Made by a program: the position numbers and the translations under genes. The notes below the pieces were generated by a model. It was not told the origin of the DNA. It saw nothing but the letters and a program-made list of their open reading frames with translations, and did not search any database. Of a DNA stretch of 64,000 bases, positions 36,190 through 48,885 are shown piece by piece. How positions within the stretch are numbered: position 1 is the first letter of the stretch; each line of letters begins with the position of its first letter. The stretch is from Paroedura picta (lineage: Eukaryota; Chordata; Lepidosauria; Squamata; Gekkonidae), in contig NC_135369.1 in the NCBI RefSeq assembly GCF_049243985.1, forward strand, positions 24,474,765-24,538,764. The letters run 5' to 3'.

Positions 36190-36563
36190 AGAGCCAGTTT
36201 GGTGTTGTGGTTAGGAGTGCAGACTTCTATTCTGGCATGCCAGGTTCGATTTTGCACTCCCCCACATGCAGCCAGCTTGGGCTCACCACAGCACTGATAA
36301 AGCTGTTTTGACCGAGTTGTGATATCAGGGCTCTCTCAGCCTCACCTACCTCACAGGGTGTCTGTTGTGGGGAGAGGAAAGAGAAAGCCAAATGTAAGCC
36401 GCTTTGAGCCTCCTTCGGGTAGAGGAAAGTGGCATATAAGAACCAACTCTTCTTCTTCTTCTTCTTCTTCTTCTTCTTCTTCTTCTTCTTCTTCTTCTTC
36501 TTCTTCTTCTTCTTCTTCTTCTTCTTCTTCTTCTTCTTCTTCTTCTTCTTCTTCTTCTTCTTC
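36190..36563 (+). repeat. tRNA-derived SINE with a hugely expanded (TCT)n tail
   Basis: The SINE body runs from 'gagagccagtttggtgttgt' to 'gcatataagaaccaact'. The tail is an unbroken TCT array (36448-36563, about 38 units). Other copies of the family have only about 5 units. Confidence 0.88.
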
Positions 36564-37388
36564 AACCACATGATGGGTGTCCTGTCACCCCTAGGTACCA
36601 TTTTGGGGTCCCCTACATTATAGCAACAAATGCACTTAAAAAAATTCAGTGTATAGATTCTGTACTTTAGTGTTGGATGTACCTGACAGCGGGGGGGGGG
36701 GGGGGGTTTCCATCTGCTCATCAACTGACTTTGCACCTCCTCCCCCAGCTGAGACCTGAAACAGGAGCACGTGAACATCTGGAATGGGACCCAACCTTGC
36801 AAGAGAGGATGTGGTTTCTATGGTTGTCAACTGATTAGAGGACAAAATAGCCTGTTGGCTTGCGGCTTGAGCTGTAGATAATCAGCAGGTTTTTCACAAC
36901 ACAGAAATAATAAACTCAATAATTTGTGCATACCAAATATCTCTAAAAGGTATAGGGGATGGTCAACAAGCACACACACACACCCCTCATGGCTTGGATG
37001 AATTTAGAGTTGCCAACCACCCAGGGGAACAAAACATCCCTTCAATGGGATGTTGTTTACCCCCATGCCCTGAAAAGCTTCTGCTGCCCATTCCTGCGCA
37101 TTAAGGACAGTTTTTTTTTTCTTCACTCTGTTAGCAAGTCTTTCTTGCTAGGTAGGCCGGACATGTTCTGTTTATGCTTCAGGCCATTTCTGCAGCCAGA
37201 CCTCTTCTTAACCGTGCTGCCCAACTGCTCTAAAGTTCTTCCTGTCCCCAGAATTGTCTGCTCCTGAGATGTGTTACATTTACTTTATCCATTACATTTA
37301 TAATTCACTTCCTTTGCACAAGGGTCCAAAGAAATCAGCCTCAGATGTGCTTCACTTCAATAAGGCTGCAGGCCCTGCAGCAGAGGCG

Positions 37389-37524
37389 CAGGGGTAGTCA
37401 AACTGCGGCCCTCCAGATGTCCATGGACTACAATTCCCAGAAGCCCCTGCCAGCGAATGCTGGCAGGGGCTTCTGGGAATTGTAGTCCATGGACATCTGA
37501 AGGGCCGCAGTTTGACTACCCCTG
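37389..37524. mobile_element. Palindromic hAT MITE
   Basis: CAGGGGTAGTCAAACTGCGG and its inverse, centred on 'gccagcgaatgctggc'. No clean flanking duplication. Confidence 0.85.
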
Positions 37525-37975
37525 GCTTAATGCATGAAACCGGGTAGCTGAAGGAGTAAATAACATCACCTCTAGTAAATAACATCCCATTCAGCCACTA
37601 TTAAGGGCTTTTAAATTTTATTTTTTTTAAGTACTAGCGAGCAGCAATACTGCTAGCGAGTAGTAATTATTTCCATAGGCTGGCTAAGTTATAGGGAATT
37701 CTGACCTCTGCAGCTGTTACTTTCATGGTGCTGCGTCATATGTGTGATACTATGGACACACACATTTAAAAAAATGTTTAGTAATAAAGATTGTATCTTG
37801 TGCATTCCATCCTGCCCCCATGCCCGGGGGGGGAAATTCGTCTCCCACACAAGCAGAACTCCAGACCTGGGCTCAGTCAAAAGTGTAAATTTAGCCAAAG
37901 TGTCTCTGAGCGTATGCAGAGTTTCCTCACTTCCAGGTAACCTGGGATGTCCTCAGGCACACATGTAAGGTGATT

Positions 37976-38110
37976 TCAGGTGAGTCGTGGTGTTAGTCTG
38001 TAGTAGTCGTAGAACAAATTTCAAGTCCTGGAGCACCTTAAAGACCAACAACATTTTCCAGAGTATACGTTTTCGGGAGTCAAAGCTGATTCTGCTCCTG
38101 GTCTTCGGCT
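37976..38110 (+). repeat. Fold-back family repeat fragment
   Basis: 'cgtggtgttagtctgtagta' then 'aagtcctggagcaccttaaa' match the family at 3205. Confidence 0.45.
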
Positions 38111-38199
38111 TTGTCCTGGGCCCAGGACTGGGCCTTGTAAGCAGATGTGGGCCCAGTCATGTTTATTTTCAGAAGCAGAGTGTATAAACCTGGTTTGCA

Positions 38200-40770
38200 G
38201 AGTGGCACAGCATAGCATAGGATGCAGTGCTGATGGGTTGCTAGTGCAGCCTGTTTTCTTGGCTTTCTTCATCTAAATCACCTGTTTAGCAGCAGGGTTA
38301 CCACTTCTGGGTGGGAAAATTCCTGTAGCTTTGGTGATAGGACTAGTTAGGGCAGGGTTTGGGGAGGGTAGGAACCTCAGTGGGGTAGAATGCCATACAG
38401 GCCACCTTGCACTGTGGGCATTTCCGCACATCAGTAAAAATAGTGTTACGCCAGCTGAAGGGCATAGCACTAAAGATTATTGCACCTCCAAGCCCCACAC
38501 CTTTTTTGCTGTCTTCCTTTGATCTGCCGCCTTTTCATGCTTCTTACCCTCTACAAGTGCTGCTTGAAATGGCGGAAGAGAGCAACATGCTTTATACATG
38601 ACTCTCATCCACCTGTCAATCAATCCAGACAACCAATCCCTTTTCTCCATGTTTTAAAGGTCCCGCGAGGCCGCTAATTTTTTTTTAATTCATACTTTTC
38701 AGTTTAAACACCTATGCATCTAATAATGGATGCATAGTGCTTTTTGAATGCTACCCCATGAGTCTTGATAATTCTAAAAATTAATCTCCTTTCTGATTTG
38801 CGGTGTGGGGGGGGGGACTTTAGAACGGCATGCTTTGTGTTACAACATTGGGAAAAAATTATTTCAGGCATCGCCTGCTCACTTGTTCACCTATTTGTTG
38901 CTCCAGGCAGTTCACCTTAAAAAAAAAGAAATTCCTGTCCCTGGAAGAAGGGAAAGGGAGGCAGGTGCAAAGGTGGGATATTGGAGGCAGAGGTATTGCT
39001 TCTTCACCTCCATACTTTTCTTTTGCTAGTGGCCTGCTGGCTGTCCTCTGGAAGATAGCACTTTTTTGGTTGGTGAATCCATTTTTGGGGATTCACCAAC
39101 TCATGCTTTAAAATGGTGAAGCAGTTTTCTGGCCAGACATGGGAGGTTGGCAATGTCGTGTGGAATGGCTGGAATATAGCGTCTTCAGAGGTTAAGCATG
39201 ACACTAAGTTTATGGCGTGCAGAAAAGCCCAGTACAATTCCGGGAGACCTCCAGCAGCCACACAGCTTAGCACAGGCATCCTAGTTCAGCACAAACACAC
39301 CTCAACTGGTGCCCCTGTACCTGAATAAATGAGATGCAATCAACGGCCTTGAGAACTCTGCCGCTTTAGAAAACATTTGAGAAGAACAAATTTTCCTGCA
39401 CGTTTTGTTTTTCCTTTATCTCTGAACTGGGTTTTTTTTTTTAATTCTAAACTATTTTTACTATAATTACTTTTTCCAGACCCTTTTCAAAGAAAGGGTC
39501 TGGAACATTTTGGAAGGGGCCAGACTCCCCCAGCCCCCTACCCCCCAGCCAGCCCCTCGCCTCCCCACCCTGTTGCCCACTCAGTGCTTTGATGCTAAGG
39601 CCTTGAGAGCAGGTGCAGAGCCATGTTTGCAAACGGCTAATCTACTCCGAGCGGATTCTAGCCTTTCTGTTTTTGCACACACGCACACCCCTTCCGCACG
39701 CACCCCTGGCAGCCAACCTGAGGAGCTATTTACAGCCCAGACAACAGTTCTCTGTTCCCCTGGAATGTCTCGCCCAAAGAAAGAGCAATATAGAAAACAA
39801 GGAATGAGGCCTCCGCCTCCTCCCGCCAGCCTCCTCCCCGATCTCTAACCCTTCCTTGTGGGTCCAATAGAAAGAGACAGTGTTTTTGTTAGACTAGTAG
39901 AGCTCCCTTTAACTGGATGAGATTAACGGTCCATCTAGCCCAGCTTCTAATTGGGCCAGCCAGAGGTTTTTAGGAGGACCTACCCCAGCTGTTTGTCTAC
40001 AGCAGGGCTCCAACATGGCGCCTGTGGGTGCCATGTCATTCAACAACATATTTTCTGGAGCTCATCAAGTGTTTTTAGGTAATGGTCAGGGACAGGTAGG
40101 ACTTTGACCAAACAAGGTTTTTGATTGGCTGTCGAAGACCTGATTGGCTGTGCAGATCTTTAAAAATGTTGCCTTGGCACCATCTGCCACCAGAGCATAA
40201 AGATTCGAGTTACAGAAGTTAAGCTGCGGCAGCCATTTTGTTGCTGCAACCGCCCTGCCCTGTCAGAATTCCAGATGTGCTCACCGGCTGGAAACGTAGC
40301 CTACAGCATCTGGTTCTCATGGGTAGACTGCCCCTTAATTCTGGAGGCTCTGTTTGGCTATCAGGCCGGTTGCTGTGGAAAGGTCTATCATACACAAATT
40401 ATTTTATTTATTTATAATTATATTTATTTTCCACCCCATCTCCTAAGGGCTAGGGGACATTGACTTCATGATGAGGACTCTTGTCTGCCTGGTGTGCCCA
40501 GTCATGGAGAGGAACAGAATCAATGTTTATATCTATCCTCTTGTTTTATTGGGACGGCTGTAACATATCCTATAAGCTCTGGACCGTCTCTTGGAATCAG
40601 CAGATGTTCCAGCATTCTGCATCTAGGCTGTTGACAGGCATATGCCCCATTGCTCATACTAGGCCTGTATCTGCAAAATCTATGTTGGCTTTCAGAATAT
40701 TTTTTGAGAGAATGAAAGATTTTTTTAAAATCATTAACTGCGTGGCAGCTTCATTCCCCAGGTCAGGGCT
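38200..40770. other. Intergenic, no gene recognised
   Basis: This lies between CTSW and the TGF-beta-like gene. It is mostly unique-looking A/T-rich sequence with a short repeat relic near 38290-38390. Open frames here (for example 39510-39848) show no family motif and no splice context. Confidence 0.35.
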
Positions 40771-40771
40771 A

Positions 40772-41420
40772 GGCTTGCCAACTGCCTGGAGAAAATGTCC
40801 TGTCCTATAATGTATGGAAATGCCTCCAGGTGGGACCTGAGGATCCCCTGGAATTACAGCTTATCTCCAGATGACAGTTCCCTGGGGGGAAAATGGATGC
40901 TCTGGATTAGCGATCCCCAACCTGTGGGCCGTGGACCACATGTGGTCCGTCGACTAATTGGAGGTGGGCCCCGAAGGACGCCTTCTCCCCCCCCCTCCCC
41001 GGCCCTTTACTTCATCCACGATCCGGCAGGCGCACATGGGACTATCTGGTTGCCGAGAAACAAGCTCAGGGTTCCCATTGATTTGTCATTGTCATGAGTT
41101 AAAATTTCCATGAAAATAAAATATTCCTTACGTTCATTGTTGTGGCGTGTCTGTATCTTATTTTGAAGGGATGTTTAAACATTACCATAGCGACCAGAGA
41201 GCGTTAGGGCAGTGGTTGAGAGGAGAGGAGTAAACTACCTCTTCCCCCACGGGCCTCAGTAAAATTGTCAAGCGTTGAGTGGTCCCCGGTGATAAAAAGG
41301 TTGGGGACCACTGCTCCGGAGGATAGACTCTATTGCATTGTACCCACTGAAGTGCCTGTCTTCCTCGGGCTTCACCCCCAAATCTCCACTAATTTCTCAG
41401 CCTGGATTTAGCAACCCGAG
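40772..41420 (+). repeat. Unclassified interspersed repeat split by a hAT element
   Basis: The left part (40772-40907, 'cttgccaactgcctggagaa') and the right part (41314-41420, 'attgtacccactgaagtgcc') belong to the family also seen near 49213. The hAT at 40908-41313 separates them. Confidence 0.5.
40908..41313. mobile_element. hAT nonautonomous element, about 406 bp
   Basis: Ends TAGCGATCCCCAACCTG and, in inverse, CAGTGGTCCCCAACCTTTTT. Flanks ctctggat and ctccggag are an eroded 8-bp duplication. It is an inverted sister of 43497-43923. Confidence 0.75.
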
Positions 41421-42182
41421 GAAATGGGCCACTGATGCTTTTCAATGCAAATAATGTAAATAATAGCCTTGGTTAAAAGAGCAGACCATTATTCCTGCAG
41501 GCAGTGGGCAATCCAAAGTGCCACCCATATTGCAGAATAGTCTTCCCAAAACAGGATCCTACATTGTTTATATTATCATACTTTGGAGGGTGGACTCTAT
41601 AGCATTAGACTCCACTGCCCTAAATCCCGCCCAAAGCCTCCAGGCATTTCCCAAACCAGAGCTTGGCAACCCTACTCAGTGCTGATTATTGAAATGCACT
41701 CTGCTCATGCTCAGAGGCTCTTGCTCTTCTTTATTCAACTTGATACAAAGTCGAAGACAGTTACACCTTGGACAGACTCTCGGCTTTAGTCTGAATTGAA
41801 CCAGCAAACATGGGCATGAGAACAGATGGCTTTGAAAGGAGATTAGACAGAGACAGGAAGGATCAGTCCATCAGTGGCTACCAGCCAAAAGGAGCCCCCA
41901 TATCCAGAGGCAGCAAACTTATAGACATCAATGCTAGGAGGAAAGCCTTGACTCCTATGCTCCATTTGTTGGCCCCTGACATAAATCCATATGCTGGACG
42001 CATGCGTTGGCTTGATCCAGCAGGGTCCCTCTTTGCATTCATCTTGCTTTTGCGATTTTCAAAAGGGGTGGGTTTGATGGGGGGGGGGAGTGTCTGGCCA
42101 TACCCCAGAGGGCAGAAAGCTGGCATCTGATACTCCTTCCCCAGTTCTCGTAGGGAAGACACAAGCCTGCCTGTGAAGAATG

Positions 42183-42191
42183 CCAAGGTCA
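42183..42191 (+). promoter_or_regulatory. SF-1/NR5A1-type site CCAAGGTCA
   Basis: A perfect match to the YCAAGGYCA monomer site, 162 bp before the ATG of the TGF-beta-like gene and 22 bp before a GATA/TATA-like motif. Sites of this kind drive AMH and inhibin-alpha promoters in mammals. Function here is inference. Confidence 0.4.
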
Positions 42192-42212
42192 CCAGAGGGC
42201 TGGAGGAGAGGC

Positions 42213-42220
42213 AGATAAAA
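42213..42220 (+). promoter_or_regulatory. AGATAAAA, GATA site or TATA-like box
   Basis: AGATAA fits WGATAR, and GATAAAA could also serve as a weak TATA box about 30 bp before a start near 42245. It lies about 133 bp upstream of the ATG. Confidence 0.3.
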
Positions 42221-42352
42221 GTGGGTTCCCACAGTCTCTCCGCTCACATCTCGACTCAGTCTACCCCCCCCCCCAGCTTCACCCGCCATCCTGCCTACCT
42301 GGCAGCAAAACCCACACCCCTCCGCCTTTGCCCATATACATTCGGCTTGGCC

Positions 42353-42480
42353 ATGTGGCACATGCTGCTACTGAGTGGGTTGCTGGCAGGGGTGTCACGC
42401 TGGGGCACCTGTGCCCCCTGGGAGACAAACCCCGATGATGAGCGGCCACTGGGATCTGCTGTAGTGACTCTCAATGACAG
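42353..42480 (+). CDS. GSDF-like exon 1 (signal peptide)
   Basis: The ATG has G at -3. It encodes [20 protein letters not shown] and then [22 protein letters not shown]. Donor AG|GTAAGC; ends in phase 2. A second Met is at residue 4. Confidence 0.78.
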
Positions 42481-45400
42481 GTAAGCAGCTGCACAGATAC
42501 CTGTGCTCCTCCTGGGCAGTTGTGGTTTGCAGATTGGGGTAGCCAGACTCCAAGAAGGATCTTTTTAAAAGGCACCTGCCTTTAATAGCGACTCAGAAGT
42601 AGGGATTTCTGGAACGGGAGAGAAGAGGTGCTCCTTTTGAAATTCCTCCAAAGCTGCTGTCCTCTTTTGCATTTGGTCATCCTCTTGAAAGGTGGAAATG
42701 CTGAGGAACAAAGGTGTTCTGTCCAGCCACAGAATAAAAGGGTTGATCAAGAAGGCTGTGGGGACATGCCAAGTTCTGGCCGGTCCCTCTCAAAAAGGAT
42801 ATTGTACAACTGGAGCACGGGTGGGAAAAGGGCAGCCCAAACTTGCAAAAAATTTTGAGCAGCTTCCCTAGTAGGAAAAGCTAGAACATCTGGGCCGTTT
42901 TGTTTTTTTAGAAAAAGGCTACTGCAGAGAGGCGTGAAAAGTTTACACAGTTGTGCATGGGCCTGGGGAAGAAGAATTATCTGTAGCGTGGGATCACCAG
43001 ACGCGGCTGATGAACAGTTGATTAGGAACAAAGAAAGGGAAGTTCTTTATCCCACAGTGCAGAATTCACATGTGTTATTTCAAGCCAAAAGACGTGATGC
43101 CAGCCATTAACTTAGATGTGATTGGGGAAAAGGGTTATGCAAATTTGTGGGGGTCACCCTACAGCTATGATAGTTTCCCAGTTGATCTAGGAAAATGGAA
43201 TCAAGTATAGAAATGGAAATATTTATTTGTGAAAATGATCCGCATTTTTTCTTTCCTGCAATGCCTCCTTTGTGTCTTCAAGGTCCTCCATCGCCATACA
43301 TTTCCACCTGATCTCTGTGCCCTCTCAGTGGCAGAGATTTCTGAGGGTGACCATATTGGTCTGCAGTAAAACAGTTAGATTCAGCTCCAGTAGCATCTTA
43401 GAGACAAAGTTTCAGGATATAAACCTTCATTTCCTCTCTATTCTAACCAAGCTGTCTATAACATGTGTTTGCATGTTTTACAAAGGTCCTTTACAACAAT
43501 GGTCCCCAACCTTTTTATCACCGGGGACCACTCAACGCTTGACAATTTTACTAAGGCCCGGTGGGGGGGGTAATTTACTCCTCTACTCTCAACCACTGCA
43601 CTAACTCTGGTCACTATGGTAATGTTTAAACATCCCTTCAAAATAAGATACAGATACGCCACAACAATGAACATAAGGAACATTTTATTTTCATGAAAAT
43701 TTTAACTCATGACAATGACAAATCAATGGAAACCCTGAGCTTGTTTCTCTGCAACGAGATAGTCCCATCTGGGAGTGATGGGAGACAATGACACCCAAGG
43801 TGTGTTGTAAAGGGCCGGGAGGGATGAAATAAATGGCCGGGGGGGGGAGGCATCCTTAGTGGCCCACCTCCAATTAGTCAACGGACCACATGTGGTCAGC
43901 AGCCCACAGGTTAGGGATCGCTACTTTACAATACCCCACACCATCTCTTGACTGGGATATAAAGACATATCTCCATTCCTATTCATATCTGATGAAGGGA
44001 GCTTTAACTCTCAGAAGCATCAACCCCCCAATTCTCATTGGTCTCTAAGGTGTTACTGTGCTTGAATTTAACTGTCCTAGGTGGCAGGGCCTGTAAGATA
44101 GAGCTCTTCTGCCAGGTTTACGGTTGAGGCCAGTGTAGGAGGAAGATCTGGTTGCCCCCCCCCCCCAGAAAGTATATCATTGAGATGTATGCTACCCTTG
44201 ACTATCTTGAGTGATGTTTTTTTGACACATCCTGCTGAGTGGATGGCAAGCGTCCCTTGGGGAATAGGATTATTTTTTCTGCCATATTGGGGGGGGGGGG
44301 TTGCGTACTATTGTTGTGGTTTTAATGGGGGGGTATTATGGGACTTTTTGTATTGCACCCCCCACGAGCCGGTATGCCAAGAATGGTGGGTAAGAAATAT
44401 AAATAGTAATAGTAGTAGTTTATAATTTTAAACTTATCATTACAAAAAACTGGATTGGCCCCCAATAAACCTCTGTACAATTACAACACAGATCCATTTA
44501 CTTTCCTTTTCCAGCATCTCAGGCAGTAGATCAGAACCAAGACAAGATGGGTTTTATTTCCCCACCTGATAGCTGAGTTGCCTGACCATCCTCCAAGGTG
44601 CTGGGGATAACTGAAGATGCAGGATGGGTGATGCAGAACGACATTCAGAATTAGGCGTTCCTTTGTACCTGACTTCCAGGGAGAGTTTGTCTGCTGTTCA
44701 GAATGTATCTGTTGTAGTTTAGATTGCAAGGCATCTGTCTAACGACTCTGGGGAGTGGGTGGCGTTTCTTTTCTTCTACCAAATGAACAGACAGGCAAAG
44801 TTGCCCAATACTACTAAGTCTCTTTGGTCCGTCGAGGTCAAACCTGTCTACTGAGATTGGTGGTGGTGGTGGCAGCAGCAGCAGCAGCTTCCCAGGATCT
44901 TTCATATCATCTGTCTAACTGGGGATGCCAAAGATTGAGCCTTAAGGCCTTTGGGTGTAAAGCAGATGTGCTGTCACCAAGCCACAGGCTGCTCCCTACA
45001 GCTTCACTCCCTTGCAGGTGTTAATTTTGTGGACAGGACCAGCAGACCTGAAAAGATTATTTCATCTGCTTTGGGGGCCTTTTTACATCTCGCTGTTGGC
45101 CTGCCAGTGAATTGCTTCCAGGCCTTCATAATGAACATGATCACCTTCTGAGGAAGATGCCTGCAAAGGCTGGGGAGGGGCTTCAGCCAGGAAGTTGGCA
45201 ACTCTGCCTTCTTCTTTTTGCATGGGCTTTTGTTTCTGCAGCTTTGCCTTGCGGCCTGTGAGGAAAGTTGTTCCGGGCAGGGCTGGTGGGCAAAGGAGCT
45301 TTAACTTCCTCTACATATTTGAAACCAGCATCTGACAGATCGCTTTGTCTGAATGACTCCTTAGCACATTTATGATCCTTAACTGCGGTGGGGTTTAAGA

Positions 45401-48400
45401 GTTACAGAAGGGTTGCACTTCCTGTGCCATTTTTGCAAAGGATGCTTCAGGGCAGGGCGAGTAAAGTAAGGGGACCAGATTTTAACATTGGTAAATCGGG
45501 ACACCATTGACTGCGAGGGTTGTTGATTAAAAATTTGGTCTACATGAAGCAACAAAAAATTTCATAGAATGCATAGAATGCAAAAATAGTATTGAAATAT
45601 ATACATTTTTTAATTTCAACATAAGTACAATTTGCCAGGTGCCCCCAGATGTCCCTCCAAAAGTGGGACAATCTGATCACCTTAGAGTAAGGTGATCTAG
45701 GAAGTCAAGATTCCTGTCTTTTTCATACGTGTGTGGGAATATTTTGGGCCTATTTTTTGATCACTGATGGCAATGCACAACCCTTGGTGCAGAGTCCCTC
45801 TGACACATCTTGCCTGTTGAATTGCTGTCCATTGTGCACCTGTTAAATGGGCCTGGCCCAGTCAAATGAAAGCTGTGATTTTGTACTGTGTCATGTCTAG
45901 AAAGAGGATTGGACTTGTTTGTTAGGGTATGATGTATTTGGTAGAACAGGGGGGCACATTTTAGGTTTGGGGCCTGTTGGGTTGTAGCTAACGCTTGGCA
46001 AACCCCGGTAAGGGACTTTCAAGGCAAGGGAGAAGCGGATGTGGTTAAGAGCAGTGGCCTTTTGGTGTTGTGCTTAAGAGCAGCAGTTTGATTCCCCAAT
46101 CCTCCTCCACTTACAGCCAGCAGGGTGGCCTTGGGCCAGTCAGAGTTCTCTCAGAGCTCTCTCAGTCTCACCTACTTCACAAGGTGCCTGCTGTGGGGAG
46201 AGGGAAGGTGATTGTGAGCGGCGTTGAGACTCCTTCGGGTAGTAAAAAGCAGGATACAAAAAAACAGCTCTTTTTCCTCTGCAGAATCTTCTCTTCCAAT
46301 CGACAGCTCTGCTTGGTTTCCAAGTTCTGATGAGATCAGACGATCCAGTGTTGCCTCTGACCCCCTTCTCTGGAGGGGACCGAAAAGTTGTTTTTGCTGG
46401 ATGCTCTGGTCAAGGATGTTGAAGTGTGAATATTTTGGTGGCATTGTTTTGAGCAGGGAAATATTTAATCTGCAGGAGAGGTGTCTACAGGGAGAATCAG
46501 CGTGGGCAGGGAACGGGAGGCAGATAAACTTCTCGAGAGCATAATAACATAGCGTATTAAAAGGCAGCCCCATTGTGAAGAGAATAGCCATCTTCTCAGC
46601 CATCCCGCTGCTCCTGAGCTTTCCACAGGTGACCAACTGGCAGCAAAATGCTTCGCCTGCTGGTTCCTCCGCTCCTAGCTGCTGTGAAAAGATCAGGAGC
46701 TGGCAGGAGGTCAGTGGGCAGCTTAGGAGAAAAGGAGGCAGTGGTATTCTTGTGGTTTGAACAGATAGGGGGGAGGAATTTGTGCAGGTGGAAGCATCTG
46801 AGGCCTGTCCTGGGGCCTGTGTTGTTCAACATATTTATCAATGATTTGGATGAGGGATTAGAGGGGATACTTATTAAATGTGCAGATGATACTAAACTGG
46901 GAGGAGTAACAAACACAACTGAAAGAAAGCAACAGAATACAGGATGATCTTGATAGGCTCGAGAAGTGGGCTAAACTGAATAAAATGAAGTTCAATAGGG
47001 ACAAATGTAAAGTTCTGCATTTAGGTAGGAAAAACCAAATACAACAATATAAGATGGGGGAGACTTGTCTTGGCAGTAGCATGTGCGAAAAGGATTTAAG
47101 AGTCTTTTAGACCATACGTTGAACATGAGTCAGCAGTGTGACTCAGTGGCTAAAAAGGCAAATGGGATTTTGGGCTGTATCAAACCGAGTATTGTGTCCA
47201 GATCACAGGAGGTGATGGCACCACTTTGCTCTGGTTCAGCCTCACTTGGAGTACTGTGTTTAGTTTTGGGCACCCCAGTTGAAAAGGGATGTTGACAAAC
47301 TGGAACGTGTCCAGAGGAGGGCAACAAAGATGGTGATGGGTTTGGAGACCCATATGAAGAAAGGTTGGGGGAGCTTGGTCTACTTAGCCTGGAGAGGAGA
47401 CGACTTAGAGGGGATCTGATAACCATCTTCAAGTATTTAAAAGGGTGCCATATGGAGGTTGGAGCAGAATTGTTCTCTCTTGTCCCAGAGGGAGAGACCA
47501 GAATGAAAGGGATGAAATTAATTCAAAAGAAATTCCATCTAAACATCCGGAAAAAGTTCCTGACAGTTAGAGCTATTTCTCAGTGGAACAGGCTTCCTCG
47601 GGAGGTGGTGGATTCTCCATTTTTGGAAATTTTTAAACAGAGGCTGGATAGCCATCTGATGGAAAGGCTGCTTCTGTGAAGGCAAAGGGGTGGTAGGTTA
47701 CAGTGGATGAGCGATTGAGATGTGAGTGTCCTGCATAGTGCAGGGGGCTGCACTAGATGACCTATGAGGTCCTTTCCAACTCTATTATTCTATGATTCTA
47801 TCTCCTGCCAAGGCCCAGGCTGAGAGGCCTCCTTCAAGCGCGCTCTCAGAGACACAGGAGCCCAGCTGTCCTTTTTGGCTACTCGACTGTCCTCGAAACC
47901 CAAACAGAACAGCCACTGTAATCACGGCAGCATCAGGGAGCTGCCAAGCAGCCTGGCTCTCGGCTCCCACAGCTTCTTGCTTTGTTCTCTCTCCCTTGAC
48001 AGCTGCCGGGCGCAAGTCCTCTGGCGAACAGCTTCGGCAATGCTCCGGCAGCTTCGGTTGGACCGGCCTCCTAGGCTTGCAGCCGAGGTGGCAGACCGAG
48101 CGCACGAAGCCTGGGCAACGGTGGCGAGGGAGCTCCCGACCCCATCCAGTCAGGCGCAGCACCTCGGTGAGTTCCCCTGATCCCCCACCTCTGGATCTGC
48201 CCTAGACTTGTACAGCAGGATTTTAATTTTAAGGCTCAGTAGCAGAATGTGAAGTGATGGGAATACCTCTAGGCATGTGCAGAGTACCTCCTGCCTCACC
48301 ATGAACCATGAACCACTGCTTGGTGCTTAGTGTCTCTGGAACCAGATTCTAGCAAAGCACTTCTCTTTTTAGAAATTAACCATGATCCTCTCTTCAGTTC

Positions 48401-48835
48401 TCCCCCCTTGGTATTGCTGAGATAAAGGCTAGCCTCCCCCCCGCCCCCCCCCCCACCCTATCTCTCCTATGTTTAACAAGCTTTTTTTCCGGGATGATTA
48501 GGAAAACTTCACTTTTTCAGTTTTTTGTAAGCATCAAGCAGACCCTAGTTTTAAGTTCGTTGGCCTTGAACCTGAAAAACTGGGGTCCAAATCCCACCTA
48601 AACTAAAAATAGGATTGCTGAGAAATGTCCTGTCTTCTTTTTTAAGAAGTTTAACTTGTGGAAATAAACACTTGAAAGTTTTCATGGCATGGAGGTAAAT
48701 AACACAAGGGGACCAGATTTTAACATTGGTAAAGCAGGACCCCATTGAAGGGGGGGGGGGTTCTTGACTAAAAATCTGGTCTATATGGAGCAACAAAAAG
48801 TTTTATAGGATGCATAGAATGCAAAAATAGTATTG

Positions 48836-48885
<50 letters not shown>

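Noticed and set aside
36227-36802. Open frames with long poly-Lys, poly-Glu, poly-Ser or poly-Phe runs
   Set aside because: They translate the (TCT)n array at the end of a SINE.
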